Below are positions 1 through 24,576 of a stretch of 64,000 nucleotides of DNA, piece after piece; within the stretch, counting starts at the first letter, position 1, and the number at the start of each line of letters is the position of its first letter. The translations under genes and the position numbers were made by a program. A model generated the notes under the pieces. That model was not told the DNA's origin, searched no databases, and was given only the letters and a program-made list of their open reading frames with translations. This stretch comes from Odontesthes bonariensis (taxonomy: Eukaryota; Chordata; Actinopteri; Atheriniformes; Atherinopsidae): assembly GCF_027942865.1 (NCBI RefSeq), contig NC_134509.1:23866697-23930696 (forward strand). Reading direction: 5' to 3'.

Positions 1-1113
1 GTGTAGTGTATGTTCATGTGCATGCACATGTGATCAACAGTGCATTTACAGTATGTGTGGGAAGACAGAATCCTTCCAGCCGTTTTCTTTCTCCAGCCTC
101 TTCCTGTGTTCCATCCCCCCCCCACCCCTTACCACCACGCATACAGCTCTCAAAGGAGGCGTCGCACCAGAGGACACAGAGGAGAGGAGCCAGTATTTCT
201 CTGTCCTCACAAGCTTTGACTCCTTCCACCACTCACTGAATGTTACTATAAATCCTTCAGCTCACGCAGACACATTTTCCCATATCTCTCCATCCACTGT
301 GTGTTGGAGCTCTTCGTATGACTTGGCAGAAGTGAACCATGCGTAAGTGCGCGCCAGTGCGGGAATGTGTCTGTTAAGAGTTTTGGCAGTTTTCTCAACA
401 CGGCCTTACCAAAAGATCCACTGGGAAATGTGGTTTTAACGCCCCCTCTCTTCTCTCCTCTTGTTTCCTTGCTCTCTCCATTTCACAATTACACAGCCTT
501 TGTTTCTCCATGTTCATCTCTATTTTTCTTTTTAATATTCTCTAATTTCTCTTAATTCAGTTACATTTTCCTCTGAATCAACCTGTGGAACTCTTTTACT
601 GCTCCTCACTCTAATGACACAAGTCTCTGCTTTCGTGTGTGTGTGTGTGTGTGTGCTCTCTATTTAAATCCCAACATCATAATTTGCATCAAAAAATCAT
701 TGTGAGCTGTGCATGCATACAAGCCTGTGATTCAGTATGTTACTCTCTGCTGTCCACACACAATGAATGCTGATGGAAAGACATGATAGGTTATCCTGTG
801 GGGAAGGCTGGTCAGATGAAATAGCTACTTGGTATTCCATTCCTCTGCAAAGCATGACACACAGGAGAGGGATGCTGGCAAATATGCAAATGAGGAAATA
901 CTTTATATATTTAATAGCCCTGTGAAGTTCATCAGCTTCAGAAATGATACGCACAAGTCATTTTGATGAGGAACTGGGAAAATATACGTCAGAACATGAC
1001 ATTGAAACATATGTGAATGAACTGTATGTATATTTGCACATGTATCATCTTAGTGATGAGATTAATTGACTACTCAATACTAGAGGTGCAATTTTAACTT
1101 CTACTTTACTTAA
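1..1113. other. Upstream intergenic DNA, no gene seen
   Basis: No exon with a recognisable protein family or paired splice sites was found on either strand. The short open frames here lack conserved motifs and overlap low-complexity CT-rich sequence. A (GT)n microsatellite lies at about 635-654. Confidence 0.5.
635..654. repeat. (GT)n microsatellite
   Basis: About ten uninterrupted GT units are read directly from the sequence. Confidence 0.9.
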
Positions 1114-1263
1114 AGGAGAAGTTTGTTTTTTTTAAACCTGTGAGTGATATAAATATCATCCGAAGGACGCCGACTTTCACCAAACTGTTATCGGTGAGAA
1201 GATGAACGTATTTTATGCCAGAAATAAAGTCCGTCCAGGTTTAAAAAAAAACAAACCTCCCCT
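1114..1263. mobile_element. 150-bp TTAA-flanked MITE
   Basis: Terminal inverted repeats at 1114-1140 and 1236-1263 match over about 27 bp, reading inward from AGGRGARGTTTG to a shared AAACCTG. TTAA is duplicated at 1110-1113 and 1264-1267. The element is too short to code. A TTAA target duplication is known for the piggyBac and Kolobok superfamilies; the exact family is not established. Confidence 0.75.
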
Positions 1264-1489
1264 TTAAGTAAAACCCTATTTCCCAACGTGCTGAGATGCT
1301 GTGTAAAATGTACATGAAAACAGAATTAAATTATTTTCAAATGTCCTAAACAAATATCTTATTCACAATAGAACAATGAAAATATACCAAAAGCTTAAAA
1401 TCAGACAGTTATTATTTCATTAAAAATATTTTGACAGCAGTTACACGTCTCAAAAACAATGAGCAGGAAGCAGCAAAGGGCAGAGAACA

Positions 1490-2990
1490 TAAGTGGTACT
1501 AAAAAAAAACAGCTGGAGAAACATATTACAACTAATTAGGTTAACTTGCAGCAGGTTAGTAAGATGATTGGGTATAAAAGGAGTACCTTGGAGAGGCAGA
1601 GTGTCTCAGAAGTAATGTTGGGCAGAGGTTCAGTAATCTGCCAATTCTGAGGCAAATTCAGAAGAATGTTCCTCAATGTGAATATTCCATTATCTGCTAT
1701 ACATATTATCATCAAAAGATTCGGAGAATCAAGTAACATCTCTGTGTACAAGGGACACTGCCGAAAATCAGTGAATGTGTTTGTTGAAAATTTGTGGAAA
1801 TCAGACATGATTCTGTCATGGAAATCACTGCATTGGCTCAGGAACACTTCCAGAAATCATTGTCTGTGAACACAGTTCACCGCGCCATCCACAAATACAG
1901 GTTAAAGTTCTATCATGCAAAGAAGAAGTCATATGTGAACATGATCCAGAAACGCTGCCGTCCTCTCTGGACCAAAACTCATTTAAAACTTACTCAAAGT
2001 GGAAATCTGTTCTGTGGGTAGACAAATCAAAATTAGAAATTCTTTTTGGAAATCATGGACACCACGTCATCCAGACTAAAGAGGAGAGGGACCATCAGTG
2101 CTCATTTCTGATATTATGGAGGTGGATCAGTGCCTGTGGAACTGTCAACAGGAAAGTCTGGAAAGGCACCGTCAGCGCTAAAAGATATGTACAGGTTTTT
2201 GAGCAACATATGCTCCCATCCAGATGGTGTTTTTTTTGGGGAGGCCTTGTAAATTTTAGCAAGACAATGCTAAACCTCATACTGCATCTCTTACCACAGC
2301 TTGGCTTCAGGATAGAAAAGTCCAGGTATTAGACTGGCCTGTCAGTCTAATACTGCAGTTCAGACCTTTCACCACCTGAAGATATTTAGTGCAACATGAA
2401 ATTCAAAATACAGTAAATAAGGCCCAGGACTGTTCAGCGGTTAGAATCCTATATCAGACAAGAATGAGACAATATTCCTCTCCCAAAGGTCCAACAACTG
2501 ATCCTGTAAGTTCCCAGATGTTTACAGACATGGTGAACATGGTCCTGAGCTTGCTTTCTTTTAGATGTGTTGCTGCCACTATAAATATGAAATAGTAAAC
2601 CGTCTCACTATCAGCATGTGATATGTTTTTTTTATGTTCTATTGTGAAGAAGGCCACCCTCCCTGAGTCTGGTTCTGATGTAGGTTTCTTCCTGTTGAAA
2701 GGGAGTTTTTTTCTTTCCACAGTCGCCTTGTGCACGCTTAGGATTGGATCGAAGAGAATATTTTTTAAATTGGCTCTCTATGAATGTGACCAATTTGGAA
2801 TTGAATTAATTTGATTGGATTAGATTATAATTGTATTAAAATTAATTGGATTCTAATTGGCTTCAGTTGGAGTTTATCTCTAAAGTGCCTTAAGATGACA
2901 TTATTGTGATTTGGCACTATATAAATAAAACTGAATTGAACTAAATTTAATTTAATTGAGTCCCAAATTATTTTGGAATTAGGGTTGTAA
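1490..2990 (+). mobile_element. Degenerate Tc1-like transposon, interrupted by a LINE tail
   Basis: Conceptual translation of 1794-2021 gives the core of a Tc1-type transposase, including SVNTVHRAIHKYRLKFYHAK and YVNMIQKRCR, the usual C-terminal part of the helix-turn-helix region. Nucleotide similarity to the teleost Tc1 consensus continues upstream to about 1555 and downstream through 2050-2595, including the stretch that normally encodes the SRRRLFQGRP-like segment near 2220. Frameshifts and stops make it inactive. A Tc1-type end (ending TTGGAATTAGGGTTGTA) is seen at about 2965-2988, and a non-LTR 3' tail occupies about 2630-2960 just before it. The left inverted repeat is decayed, so the start is approximate. 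Confidence 0.75.
2630..2960 (+). mobile_element. Non-LTR (LINE) 3'-end fragment
   Basis: This matches a frequent teleost non-LTR 3' terminus, with the CCCTGAGTCTGGTTCTG and GTTTCTTCCTGTTGAAAGGG blocks. It ends in a GCACTATATAAATAAAA stretch and a degenerate (ATTGA)n tail at about 2895-2960. It sits inside the Tc1-like relic, so it inserted after that element. The exact LINE clade was not determined. Confidence 0.55.
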
Positions 2991-4723
2991 AGTATTTTTC
3001 ATTCTGTCTAACTGCATTTCAAAAGCAAATATCAGACTTTTATATTCCACTGCATTTACTGGGTTAGATGGTTAGAAAGTAGGTTAAAAGGGTTTATAGA
3101 TTTTTATCTTTTTGCAAAACATCATTCCTAAAATTAGCCATTAAATTGCTTGTTCTCATCTATCTATCATACAAACACCAGCCTTTAATCGTTGTCATTC
3201 ATTTTCAGGTTTGTCCCTTTAATTCTTGTTTATAAAGGCGCATCAATCCTGACTTGAAAAGGCAACTGACTGTGTGCAAACATAGCCATGAACTGAAAAT
3301 ATCAGGTCTGTCATCTTTACCACAAGAGCAAAACATACCAAATAGCTTCTCCTCCTAGCTTGGGCTTCCGCTCATAGTTTGTTAGGGTCTCATTTCATTG
3401 CTTCCCCCAACATATTAAAAAATCAGCTATACATTCACACCCAGCAACTAGTCAGGACTGGTTCTTCCGATGTTCCACGTGAAACATACAGGGCACAGGA
3501 CGTCACCTTTGTGACGCTACAGGTGGTGCTCTGGTGATTTTAAACAGAAATCCTCAACCATAGCATTGGTGGCTGATTTTGCTCACGATACGTCTTGTAA
3601 CACATTTAAACACATCTTATGGACATTTCTTTTTGCAAAAGGGGTATTTTTTTATTACTATTTATTTTACTTAAGTTCAGCATGTTAAAATTGTACTTCC
3701 CCTCTGTTGTATACTCTGTTTCAGTCATTCCACGGACGTTGTTGGATAGAACCAAACAGACATTTGCCTGTCTTCCACAGTGACTTCAGCAGCTCTGTTC
3801 TGCCCTGTGAAGTTCATCATAGTTCATCCTCATTGTCCTAGCTGAGCTGAGGCTAGCTAGTGTCTCCAGCCTTGTCTCTCTTGTCTCTCATCACCCCCAC
3901 CCCCCCGTCCCACCCAAGGTCTGCTTCCATCACCTGTCCCAAGGGGATAACTGTCTCCACACCCCCCCCATCTGTCCCTCCGCCAACCCGGCCTCTCCCT
4001 GCCTCTCCCTCTGCTATTTTGGATGCAGCTTCGTTTTGTGATGTCACTGAGGAGAAGTACAGTTTTTGCATGTGTGTAAATGGGTGTGTGGTGTGTGTCA
4101 GTGTGAGTCAGCGAGCGGGAGGTGTGCATGTGAGTGTGAGTATGTGACAGGGAGACAGAGAGATAGGGGGAATAGACAGGCAAAGGGAAAGAAAGGCACA
4201 AGTGTTAGGTTTCCATCTTCAATTCAGAAGCTCAATTCCTTGTTTTTAATCTAGAAAAGAGGGTGAAAAGAGCAGGAAAGGGGAGAAGATGGTTGGGAAT
4301 CTGAGCTGCTGACAGCTGTTTTTGTTCCTGCTCTGCTCACCCCTCTTTCTTTGCTCTCTTTAGTGCTGGGTACAAATACTAGTTGTAAAGATATATACGG
4401 ACTGTAAAATAATAGCTGTTTAAAAGGCTTTATATCTTTTACAGTGTATAAAGGGTGTGATTGGATATTCTACCTGGCTCTTTTTTTTTCACTTATGATG
4501 GTATTCAAGCCTCAAATCTCAAATTTGACTCACTTCCTGTGACGTTTTGCCCACCACATCCTGGATTGACTTCACAAGATGCTGACACTCTCACAGTTTA
4601 ACGGTTTTCCTGTCAATTTTCAGTTCATACTCATATGCTCTTGTAGGGTATATTTTCTCACAACACTTACTTAAGTGCATACACACACACACACATTCGC
4701 TGTGTGATAAATAATTACATACA
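2991..4723. other. Intergenic DNA upstream of the CRIP-like gene
   Basis: No coding exon is recognised. The region holds a CT-rich segment at about 3880-4015 and GT/CA-rich low-complexity DNA at 4065-4140 and 4679-4695. Any promoter or untranslated first exon of the LIM gene at 4724 should lie here, but no TATA or CpG-dense promoter can be assigned with confidence. Confidence 0.4.
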
Positions 4724-6081
4724 ATGGTAGGCTATTGTCCAATCTGTGGGAAGCCTGTCTACTTTGGTGAGTCTGACCTCTTTAATTTTTTACGCTCTGT
4801 CTGTCTTCCTCCATCTGTCTGCTTCAGTTCTCTATTTTTTTCTGTCTTTCTTTTGATTTGGAGAGTTTTGTCGTCACCTGTAACTTCAGTCAAATAGAAT
4901 GGAATAAAATCAAAGTAATGAACAGATGAAAAAGGTATTTAGAGCACTGTTCGAATGCATTTTCAGCAACGAATATTTTTAAGGTGCAGCTCATATCATC
5001 AAGTGAAACCTAATTTGACCTGACAGTGGGATTAATATTGTGCTCACAAAAAACACCAAAATCACATTCATGTTAGGAATCACACCTGTGTTTCTTCTGC
5101 TGTAAAGTAACAAAACCTTGTGCAAAAAAGAGCAACAATGTCCGATTCATACTAAAATGTTTTTTTTTTATTCATGTTCTGTTCCTAAGAAGAGAAAAGA
5201 GGGCATTTCTCTTTCTCTTTCAAGCACACACACACACTAATGCACGCACTTGTATCCATGATGGCAACAGGATGTGGGTCTAATCAAAAGACCTTGCACG
5301 CTGCTATCTGGGTTTCCTCCTTACCTACTGTTTCTTTTAGTTCCACGCACAGAACTCTCTGTGAGCTGCACAACAGCTATAAGTCAATTTTATTCTTTTA
5401 CTGCAAGTTTCACTTGCCTGCCCATGTGGAAGATTCAAATTTTCTAATGTGACCTGGCCTACTTACCTCTTTTCTCCTAGTATCACAGTATCTGGCCTAT
5501 TTTTTTGCTGGTGAGGGCAATGGTCTGTATATTCTGAGCCAGACACCTGAATTCCTTTAAATTTGGCATTTTTTAGAAAAAGAAATTAACTTAATTTTTT
5601 AAATATAAATCTTGACATGAAGCAACTGAAATACAGACTATGTATGTGCATATACAAAATCCCTCTCGCATTACAGCTAATCTCTAATTCACACCGTCCT
5701 CGTTTTCATTCGATGCAGGTGAGAAAAAGAGGTCCTTAGGGAGGGACTACCATCCTCTGTGCCTGAAGTGTCAGAAGTGTAACAGACAGCTCACAGCTGG
5801 ACAACATGCTGAGGTATATAAGGACAGCAAATGAGGCAAAACATTAGGTTTGTGAAATCAGTGAATGAGTAAGGTGGTGCTGTAACCATGTGCTGCTGAC
5901 TGTGTTTCAGTATGATGAGAAGCCATATTGTTCACACTGCTACATGAAGATGTTTGGCCCGAGAGGTATACTGCCAACTCACTATGAAAACACACATACA
6001 CACATACACTGGCACCCTTCTGGGCATGCAATTTCTGAATGTCTCTTTCTGTATGAATCTTTCTTGACAGGTAACAGGTGA
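4724..6081 (+). CDS. Single-LIM-domain CRIP-like protein (67 aa, 4 exons)
   Basis: Exons are 4724-4766, 5719-5813, 5911-5965 and 6071-6081, totalling 204 nt in frame (67 aa plus stop), all with GT-AG introns. The product is one LIM zinc-finger domain. Zinc site 1 is C5, C8, H26, C29, and site 2 is C32, C35, C53, C56. It resembles the cysteine-rich intestinal protein family in the motifs PVYF (11-14), LCLKCQKC (28-35), GQHAE (42-46), KPYC and MFGPRG (60-65). CRIPs are small cytosolic/nuclear adaptors that bind proteins through LIM; they are not enzymes. Two features are odd: the last zinc pair is C-x2-C rather than the C-x3-C of CRIP1, and the usual glycine-rich tail after GPRG is reduced to Asn-Arg, encoded by an 11-nt terminal exon segment. 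The start ATG has A at -3. The family is clear, but the CRIP1/2/3 orthology is not, so no symbol is given. Confidence 0.85.
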
Positions 6082-9000
6082 CCTTAACAGATGTCTCCAT
6101 GGCACGGCACGTCATCTTTGCCGTAGAAACAAGACTGACACCAAATGGACAAATGCTGACATTCAAAAGAGACGGTTCATGTGCCAAAAACGTTCAGGAA
6201 ATAATACATAAGAGTGATAGACTGTAGTCTATCATGATAAATACATTTTCATTTTTTTTCCTGTTGTTACACTTGAACAAATTGAAATATCTAATGTGTG
6301 ATGACCACTTGTATATCCCATGTGTTTATTCACTTCTATTGTCCACAATTAATATGAAATCAATGTTACTTTTTCTTGAAATATAACATAAAACCTTACA
6401 TGTCTCAGTGGTGGAATTTTTGGCTCTGCAATCAACGACCCACATGCCGACATTTTTGGACATTTGGGGAAGTCGCATTTTCTCAAAAACCAACAAAGAC
6501 TCTAATCACAGACAACACACATTTAAATGAAAAATGAGTTGAGCTTTAGAGCTCTCCTTTTCTCTCCCTCATCAAGCAGCCACGGGGAAAGAAGGCGGAA
6601 AGAAGCAGCGATGGATAAGGGTGGTTGCTGTTGGCACAGTAAACCAGATCTTCTGCCAGCAGAATCTGCTGGAATGGGCGCTTCAGTGAGGCAAAGGCGG
6701 ATCTCTTGTGCTCTCACACATCCATGCATTCATGCAGCGTGTCTGCAGTGTGCCTTGACTGCTGCAGGGGATTGTCGCCCAGTGGTGGATGAAGTACGTA
6801 GTTTAGACACACACTATTTCTTTCTATCCCACACACATAAAGAGAGAAGACCATGTGCTGATGTCCCCCCCTGTTAAGTGTCTTACGTCACATGAATAAC
6901 ATTTCAGGATTGTCCTTGAAGGAGATATAGGTGGTGAAATTGGTGGAAATTGGATCAAGAAGACTGAGACAGAAACGGTATATAGCATAGAGGGAATACA
7001 CTGATGGGACAGGTCTAACATCCAGAAGAGAGACACCAGTGAGATGCATTTGTTTCTCCTGTCTACCACTTGTCTTTGAACCTGTCTGTTTCCCTCTCAT
7101 CTCATGAGACCCTTCCCTCTTCTATCCCAATCCCACCTCCCCTCCTTTTGTCCCTCCTCCTCTTTCCATGTCTCCTTCACCTCCTAACCCCCCTACCTTG
7201 ATATATCACATGGCTGCTGTGATACCAGCTGGCTGACTGCTCATTTGCATGTGTTCCAGCTACACTGCCTTATTAGAGGGGCCGATGGTGGCGGAAGGGC
7301 CGGGTTATAGTTGGAGACGGGCTCAGGGATAAGGGAGAACATGGTGCTATGGAGACCACTGGGTGATTGTTGGGTACAAGCAGTGCTGAAAGAAAATAAC
7401 CAGAGCCTGAATAGATGGGGCTGAATGCAAGCAAGCAAGAATATTACTATTGTTAACTGGTGAATCAATGGAAAACTACAGTAATTATGCCTATGTTCAA
7501 ATCTGCTTTTTATGACAGATTCACCAGTATCCTTTCGGCAGCTTAAGAAAATGTTACAAAAATGGATCCCTGAACAGATGATATTACATTTGAATACTAC
7601 TTCCTTCTCTTTACATCCTTTGCAATTTTAGGGTGTTGAATCTTTACACAGAAAATTCTCATATGACTTATCTACATTTTAAAAATAAGAAGCGACATAC
7701 TGGAGAACTGTCTGCTTCAGTGGTCAACTACTCTGACAGGTTATCTTAGTTATGATTACATCCTAACGTTAATAAAACTGTTACTGTATGCATGTTTCTT
7801 AAGGTCCGTCAAGACATCAACACCCAGATGTTAGAGTATGGAGAAGACAATCAGTGGTACAAATTTGAAAAAAACGTGCTAACAGACTTAAATTTAACAT
7901 TGTGAGTTTTAGATAATTCAAGAATAATTTAGAAACTGAGGCCTAATAGTTTGATTATCTTTCATATCAATTACTGTCTCCCCAACTGGACACAAACAGG
8001 AATAATTACACTTCAGTCAGTAGATAGACTCTAGCTAGACTCTTGGTTGAAGTCAAACTCATATCATCATTGTAATGTTTTAAATGGATAGGTCCCTAAC
8101 CTTCGAAAACATGATGAAAGATATTTTACATGTGTAAAAGATTTTGCATGGTTTGATGCACCCTCAATTGAATGAGTTTATCAAAGAAAATCTAAACTTG
8201 CACACCAGGACCTAAACCGGAGGGGATTGTAATATAGCCTACAGAGAAGTGCCTTTGGGTAGTCAGTCTTTCTGAGCAGCATGTACCAGAAGTACTATAC
8301 CCACAGAACTAAGGAACATTACAGTTTGCAGTTTAGACTTCAAATCAATAAAAAAGATAGTTGCTAACTAACGTTTGTTATCATAATTTAGAGTGGCGTG
8401 TATAGTCTCTGCCAAAATCTTTTCATTTGTACACGTTTTGGTGTTTTTTTTAGTTGATTTCATTTTGTTTGTCTATGTTAATGAAATATGATCTGGTATA
8501 TGCTGTTTTTTTTATCAGCTTGTTTGTTATTGTTTTATCAACTACACTCATGTGCATGAAACTGGGATGATGACTGCACATGAAAGTAGCCTGTGTGGCT
8601 AAACCAGGCTTTAATCCAGCACAGACGGAAGACAATCAGCATATGACATGACCGACTGAAATACTAATGCAAATCTATGTGCAGCATTCGTCCCTAAATA
8701 AATTTAAAAAAACAACAATAACAAAATAATGTAAATCTGGTTAGGTTAATATTGAGGTTTAATTTGCATTAACCCAACTTGGGTTCAACCTAGGAAACTA
8801 ATTTGAGTAGAAGTGTTCATTATCTTATGGGCAGCTGGAAAGGCCTGTTTATGGAGTCAGTCTGAACATCAGAACATACCATTTGAGTAAAATATGTTAT
8901 AAATGGGAACCAGAATTTATGTGTCAAAGGGGAAAACTATGAACAGAATATTTTGCGAGGGATTCCACACGCAGTTATTTCAATTGGTGTTTTACTGTCG

Positions 9001-9480
9001 ACATCTAGTGGTCATAGAAGGTACTTACACATCTCTGTTTGGGAGGCAAACTTTAACGTGAATGGGTGAGCTGTTTGACTATAGTGACAATTATTTCTGT
9101 TTGTGTGAAATAATTTTAATTTTAGTAACGAATTTGTCAGTCAGACAGACTAGAACCCACTACATTAATACTTAATTTAACTGTTGTAACATTCATCAGT
9201 GTTTATTGGTTTAATCTATGATCCAGAAATTTGACAAATCACAGAGAAAAAAACACAGAAAAAACACAGAAAATATTTAAATTATTCTCCCCGGAATTTA
9301 CATCCTCTTCTTTAAATCTGAGGTGGACAATTAGAACAAGATGTCCATGATAGGAAATGTTTGAAAGATATGTTTTTACCGGGTGTCCTTAGAAATACTA
9401 AATACTAAGAAATTGCTGACGTGTTTAAACAAACCCCCAAGTACGGACTTTCCAAGTAGCAGTTGAACGCAACTTTCAAC
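6082..9480. other. CRIP-like 3' flank and intergenic DNA
   Basis: No canonical AATAAA was seen close after the stop at 6081; a GATAAATAC stretch near 6237 could serve. No recognised gene follows until the pi4k2b promoter. One exon-like segment at 7804-7901 is described separately. The rest is AT-rich unique-looking DNA. Confidence 0.4.
7804..7901 (+). other. Orphan exon-like segment, unassigned
   Basis: A 98-nt open segment follows a pyrimidine-rich TTTCTTAAG acceptor-like site and ends at a good GTGAGT donor (7902). It translates without stops in one frame, beginning VRQDINTQMLEYGEDNQWYK. I do not recognise the peptide, and no partner exon was found between the CRIP-like gene and pi4k2b. 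It may be chance or a relic. Confidence 0.2.
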
Positions 9481-9715
9481 GTTCCGTGCGGAGCATGCGC
9501 ATGCGCATGAGGTTAAGAGGAAGCAGAGGCAACAGACCTGAAGGATTATGTGGACAAGTCGGTGAGAGGAAGCAGCTGCTTTACAGCTATTTAATTTGGA
9601 TGTACGTGCTCCTGGAAACATGAACGTCTCTTTAAGTGAAAAACTGAAAGCTTGACGGGAACTCGGTGTATTCTAATGTACATTTATAACTGTATAGATT
9701 GAAAACGGAGCGACA
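9480..9715 (+). promoter_or_regulatory. pi4k2b proximal promoter/5' UTR with NRF1-type palindrome
   Basis: A perfect TGCGCATGCGCA palindrome lies at 9496-9507. It matches the nuclear respiratory factor 1 consensus (YGCGCAYGCGCR) about 209 bp before the start codon, in a locally CpG-rich stretch. No TATA box is apparent, which fits a housekeeping-type promoter. The transcription start itself cannot be read from sequence. Confidence 0.5.
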
Positions 9716-22442
<12,727 letters not shown>

Positions 22443-23575
22443 TAAGAGAGTGCAGCAGAAGGGAGTTAAGAAGAGAATGGGATGCATTCTTTTTTTTTTT
22501 TTGAAGCAGGCGAAGGATGAAATAAGGGAGAAGACACGTTTGTCATGCTTGAAATGGTTTATATTTGTCCTTGCAAGGAAAATAGAAAAAGTGGAAAAAC
22601 AGGTTACAGAAACCTTTTGTGAGGTAATTGAGTTTAGCATACCACTGGATCCTTGTGAGGCCTTTGGGCTGTTTGTGGTTACCATGGTGACTTGATTGAA
22701 TAATCAGCTTTTCCACAGGGGTGGACCTTGTTTATTAATAAGGAGAAAGGATTTTTTTCTTTTTGTTTCACTCAAAGTATCTACTGGAGTTTAATGCAAG
22801 CTCTCTTACTGGAGTAATGGCCAAAGAATAGGCACTTATACACCACCAACTAACAAATATGCGGTCAGGTAGTGTATGGTAACCCATAGAGCTGCTTCCA
22901 CACATCTGCTTAGAGAGGGATTGATTCTCCAGGTCTCAATTGTTTCTCATCTGGGATGAAGTCCACAAAGATTTGCTTTGCCTTGTAGGATCACTTACTG
23001 AAATGTAGATGTGCGCTGGCACTGTGGGAGGTGTTTGTCTAATTCCACACAAATGGGTCAAACCACTCTTTATCCAGTGTTAATGTTCCAAACTACATCT
23101 GTTAACAAACACAAACTCAGTGTCTTCAACTCTCAGTACTGCCAAAAGTCTTTGTTAAAGTAATATTAAAAAGCCTCACGCAAAGAATATTGTTGAAACT
23201 TGAATTTAGAGGGGGGTGAGGGGCAGTTGCTTGAATGTAATGTGTTTACGATTTATACACAAATTCTTGCTCCTTAACATTTCAATACAAGAGAATGCTG
23301 TCAGATATAGACTTCTCATAACAATGAATGTATTTGTTGTTTGAAATGTATTTAATAGCTGGCAAGCAGCTTTCTCTTGGACCTTGTGGCACAGGGGAGG
23401 GCAGCTCCCTTTAAAAAAACAAAAAATTGAAAAAAAAACAAAATTGAAAATGATATTTCACTCTTTGCTCGATGCCGTTGTGTTTTCTTATGTATGAATC
23501 TTGAAATTTTTATTCAAATTCAATGATTGTATGAGAGAAGTTGTATATTTAACAGATTAAGAAAAATAAAATTTG
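22443..23575 (+). other. pi4k2b 3' UTR (inferred)
   Basis: The UTR follows the TAG at 22440-22442. An AATAAA at 23565-23570 with a T/GT-rich stretch just downstream is the best polyadenylation signal. No other gene is seen in this stretch. Confidence 0.5.
23565..23570 (+). terminator. Candidate pi4k2b polyadenylation signal
   Basis: Canonical AATAAA about 1.1 kb after the stop codon, followed by a TTTGTTGTG-rich element. Confidence 0.5.
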
Positions 23576-24549
23576 GGAAATTTGAATCTTTGTTGTGAAT
23601 TGCACATGTTACATCTTCATGGAAATGTTGGCTAACTGGTGGAATCAGCTTTCTGAATAACCGCTAAGGGAAAATACCTGAAAATGACGGTTAGACTTTA
23701 AGATTTATCCATTTAAACAAGACAGCAATAATTATACCTGCCGATTTGAGATGCACACAAACCAGTTTCCACCTTTTTTTTTCTAATTTTTTTTTATTTA
23801 TTTGATTCTTGAGAGTCCTTTGCAAAGCAGTGTATCGGCATCAGTATGTCGTACAAGTCAAACCATCCGCCAGGTTACAAAGCATTCCTCTCTAATTTTC
23901 ATCAGAACATTTATGTGGCCCAACAGTAAAGTCACACCCTCATTTATCCCCTCAGGTCTGTGACATTTATGAAATCTTCTCTGTAACAAATTATTCATCC
24001 AGAGTTTCTATAAAAAAAAAAAGTCTCCCTGTCATGATGTAGTCGTCTCCATTTGGACCATATTCCACTAAATCCTTCTGTTTGCAGTTTTAAAGAGAAT
24101 GTTTGTCCTTGTATAGATTTGATGTTGGAACATCTGGATGTAACCACTCCCTGGCTAGAGCCCTTTTCCTGCCAATAAGCAAGATTCTCATCAATTACCT
24201 TTTGAGCTGCACTCTGAGCATTCAGTATTGTAGTACCCATGTTTAATGTCATAGCAATAAATAGAAAAGTAATCTGGAATACAGTTTCCAAGCAATAATG
24301 TATTTCCCTTACTGATTTGAGAGTTAAGATGAATTTAGCTTCGTTTGTACTAAGAATACATCAGTGTGACCTTTAAATATGCAGTTATGTGCAACCGCAA
24401 ATGTATTTAAAGAGCAGAACTTGCTGCACTTCTGACGGGTGTTGCTAAGTGATCAATGTTATCGGAAGATCTTGAAGATTTCCTATTATTAAGTGTCTTT
24501 CCTAATTTGCATCTACAGCTGCTGTTAGTTGTTTTCACTATTGCTTAAG

Positions 24550-24576
24550 CCCCCCCCCCCAAAAAAAAAAAAAAAA
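24550..24576. repeat. Poly-C/poly-A homopolymer junction
   Basis: About 11 C are directly followed by about 16 A. This is prone to length error in sequencing. Confidence 0.85.
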
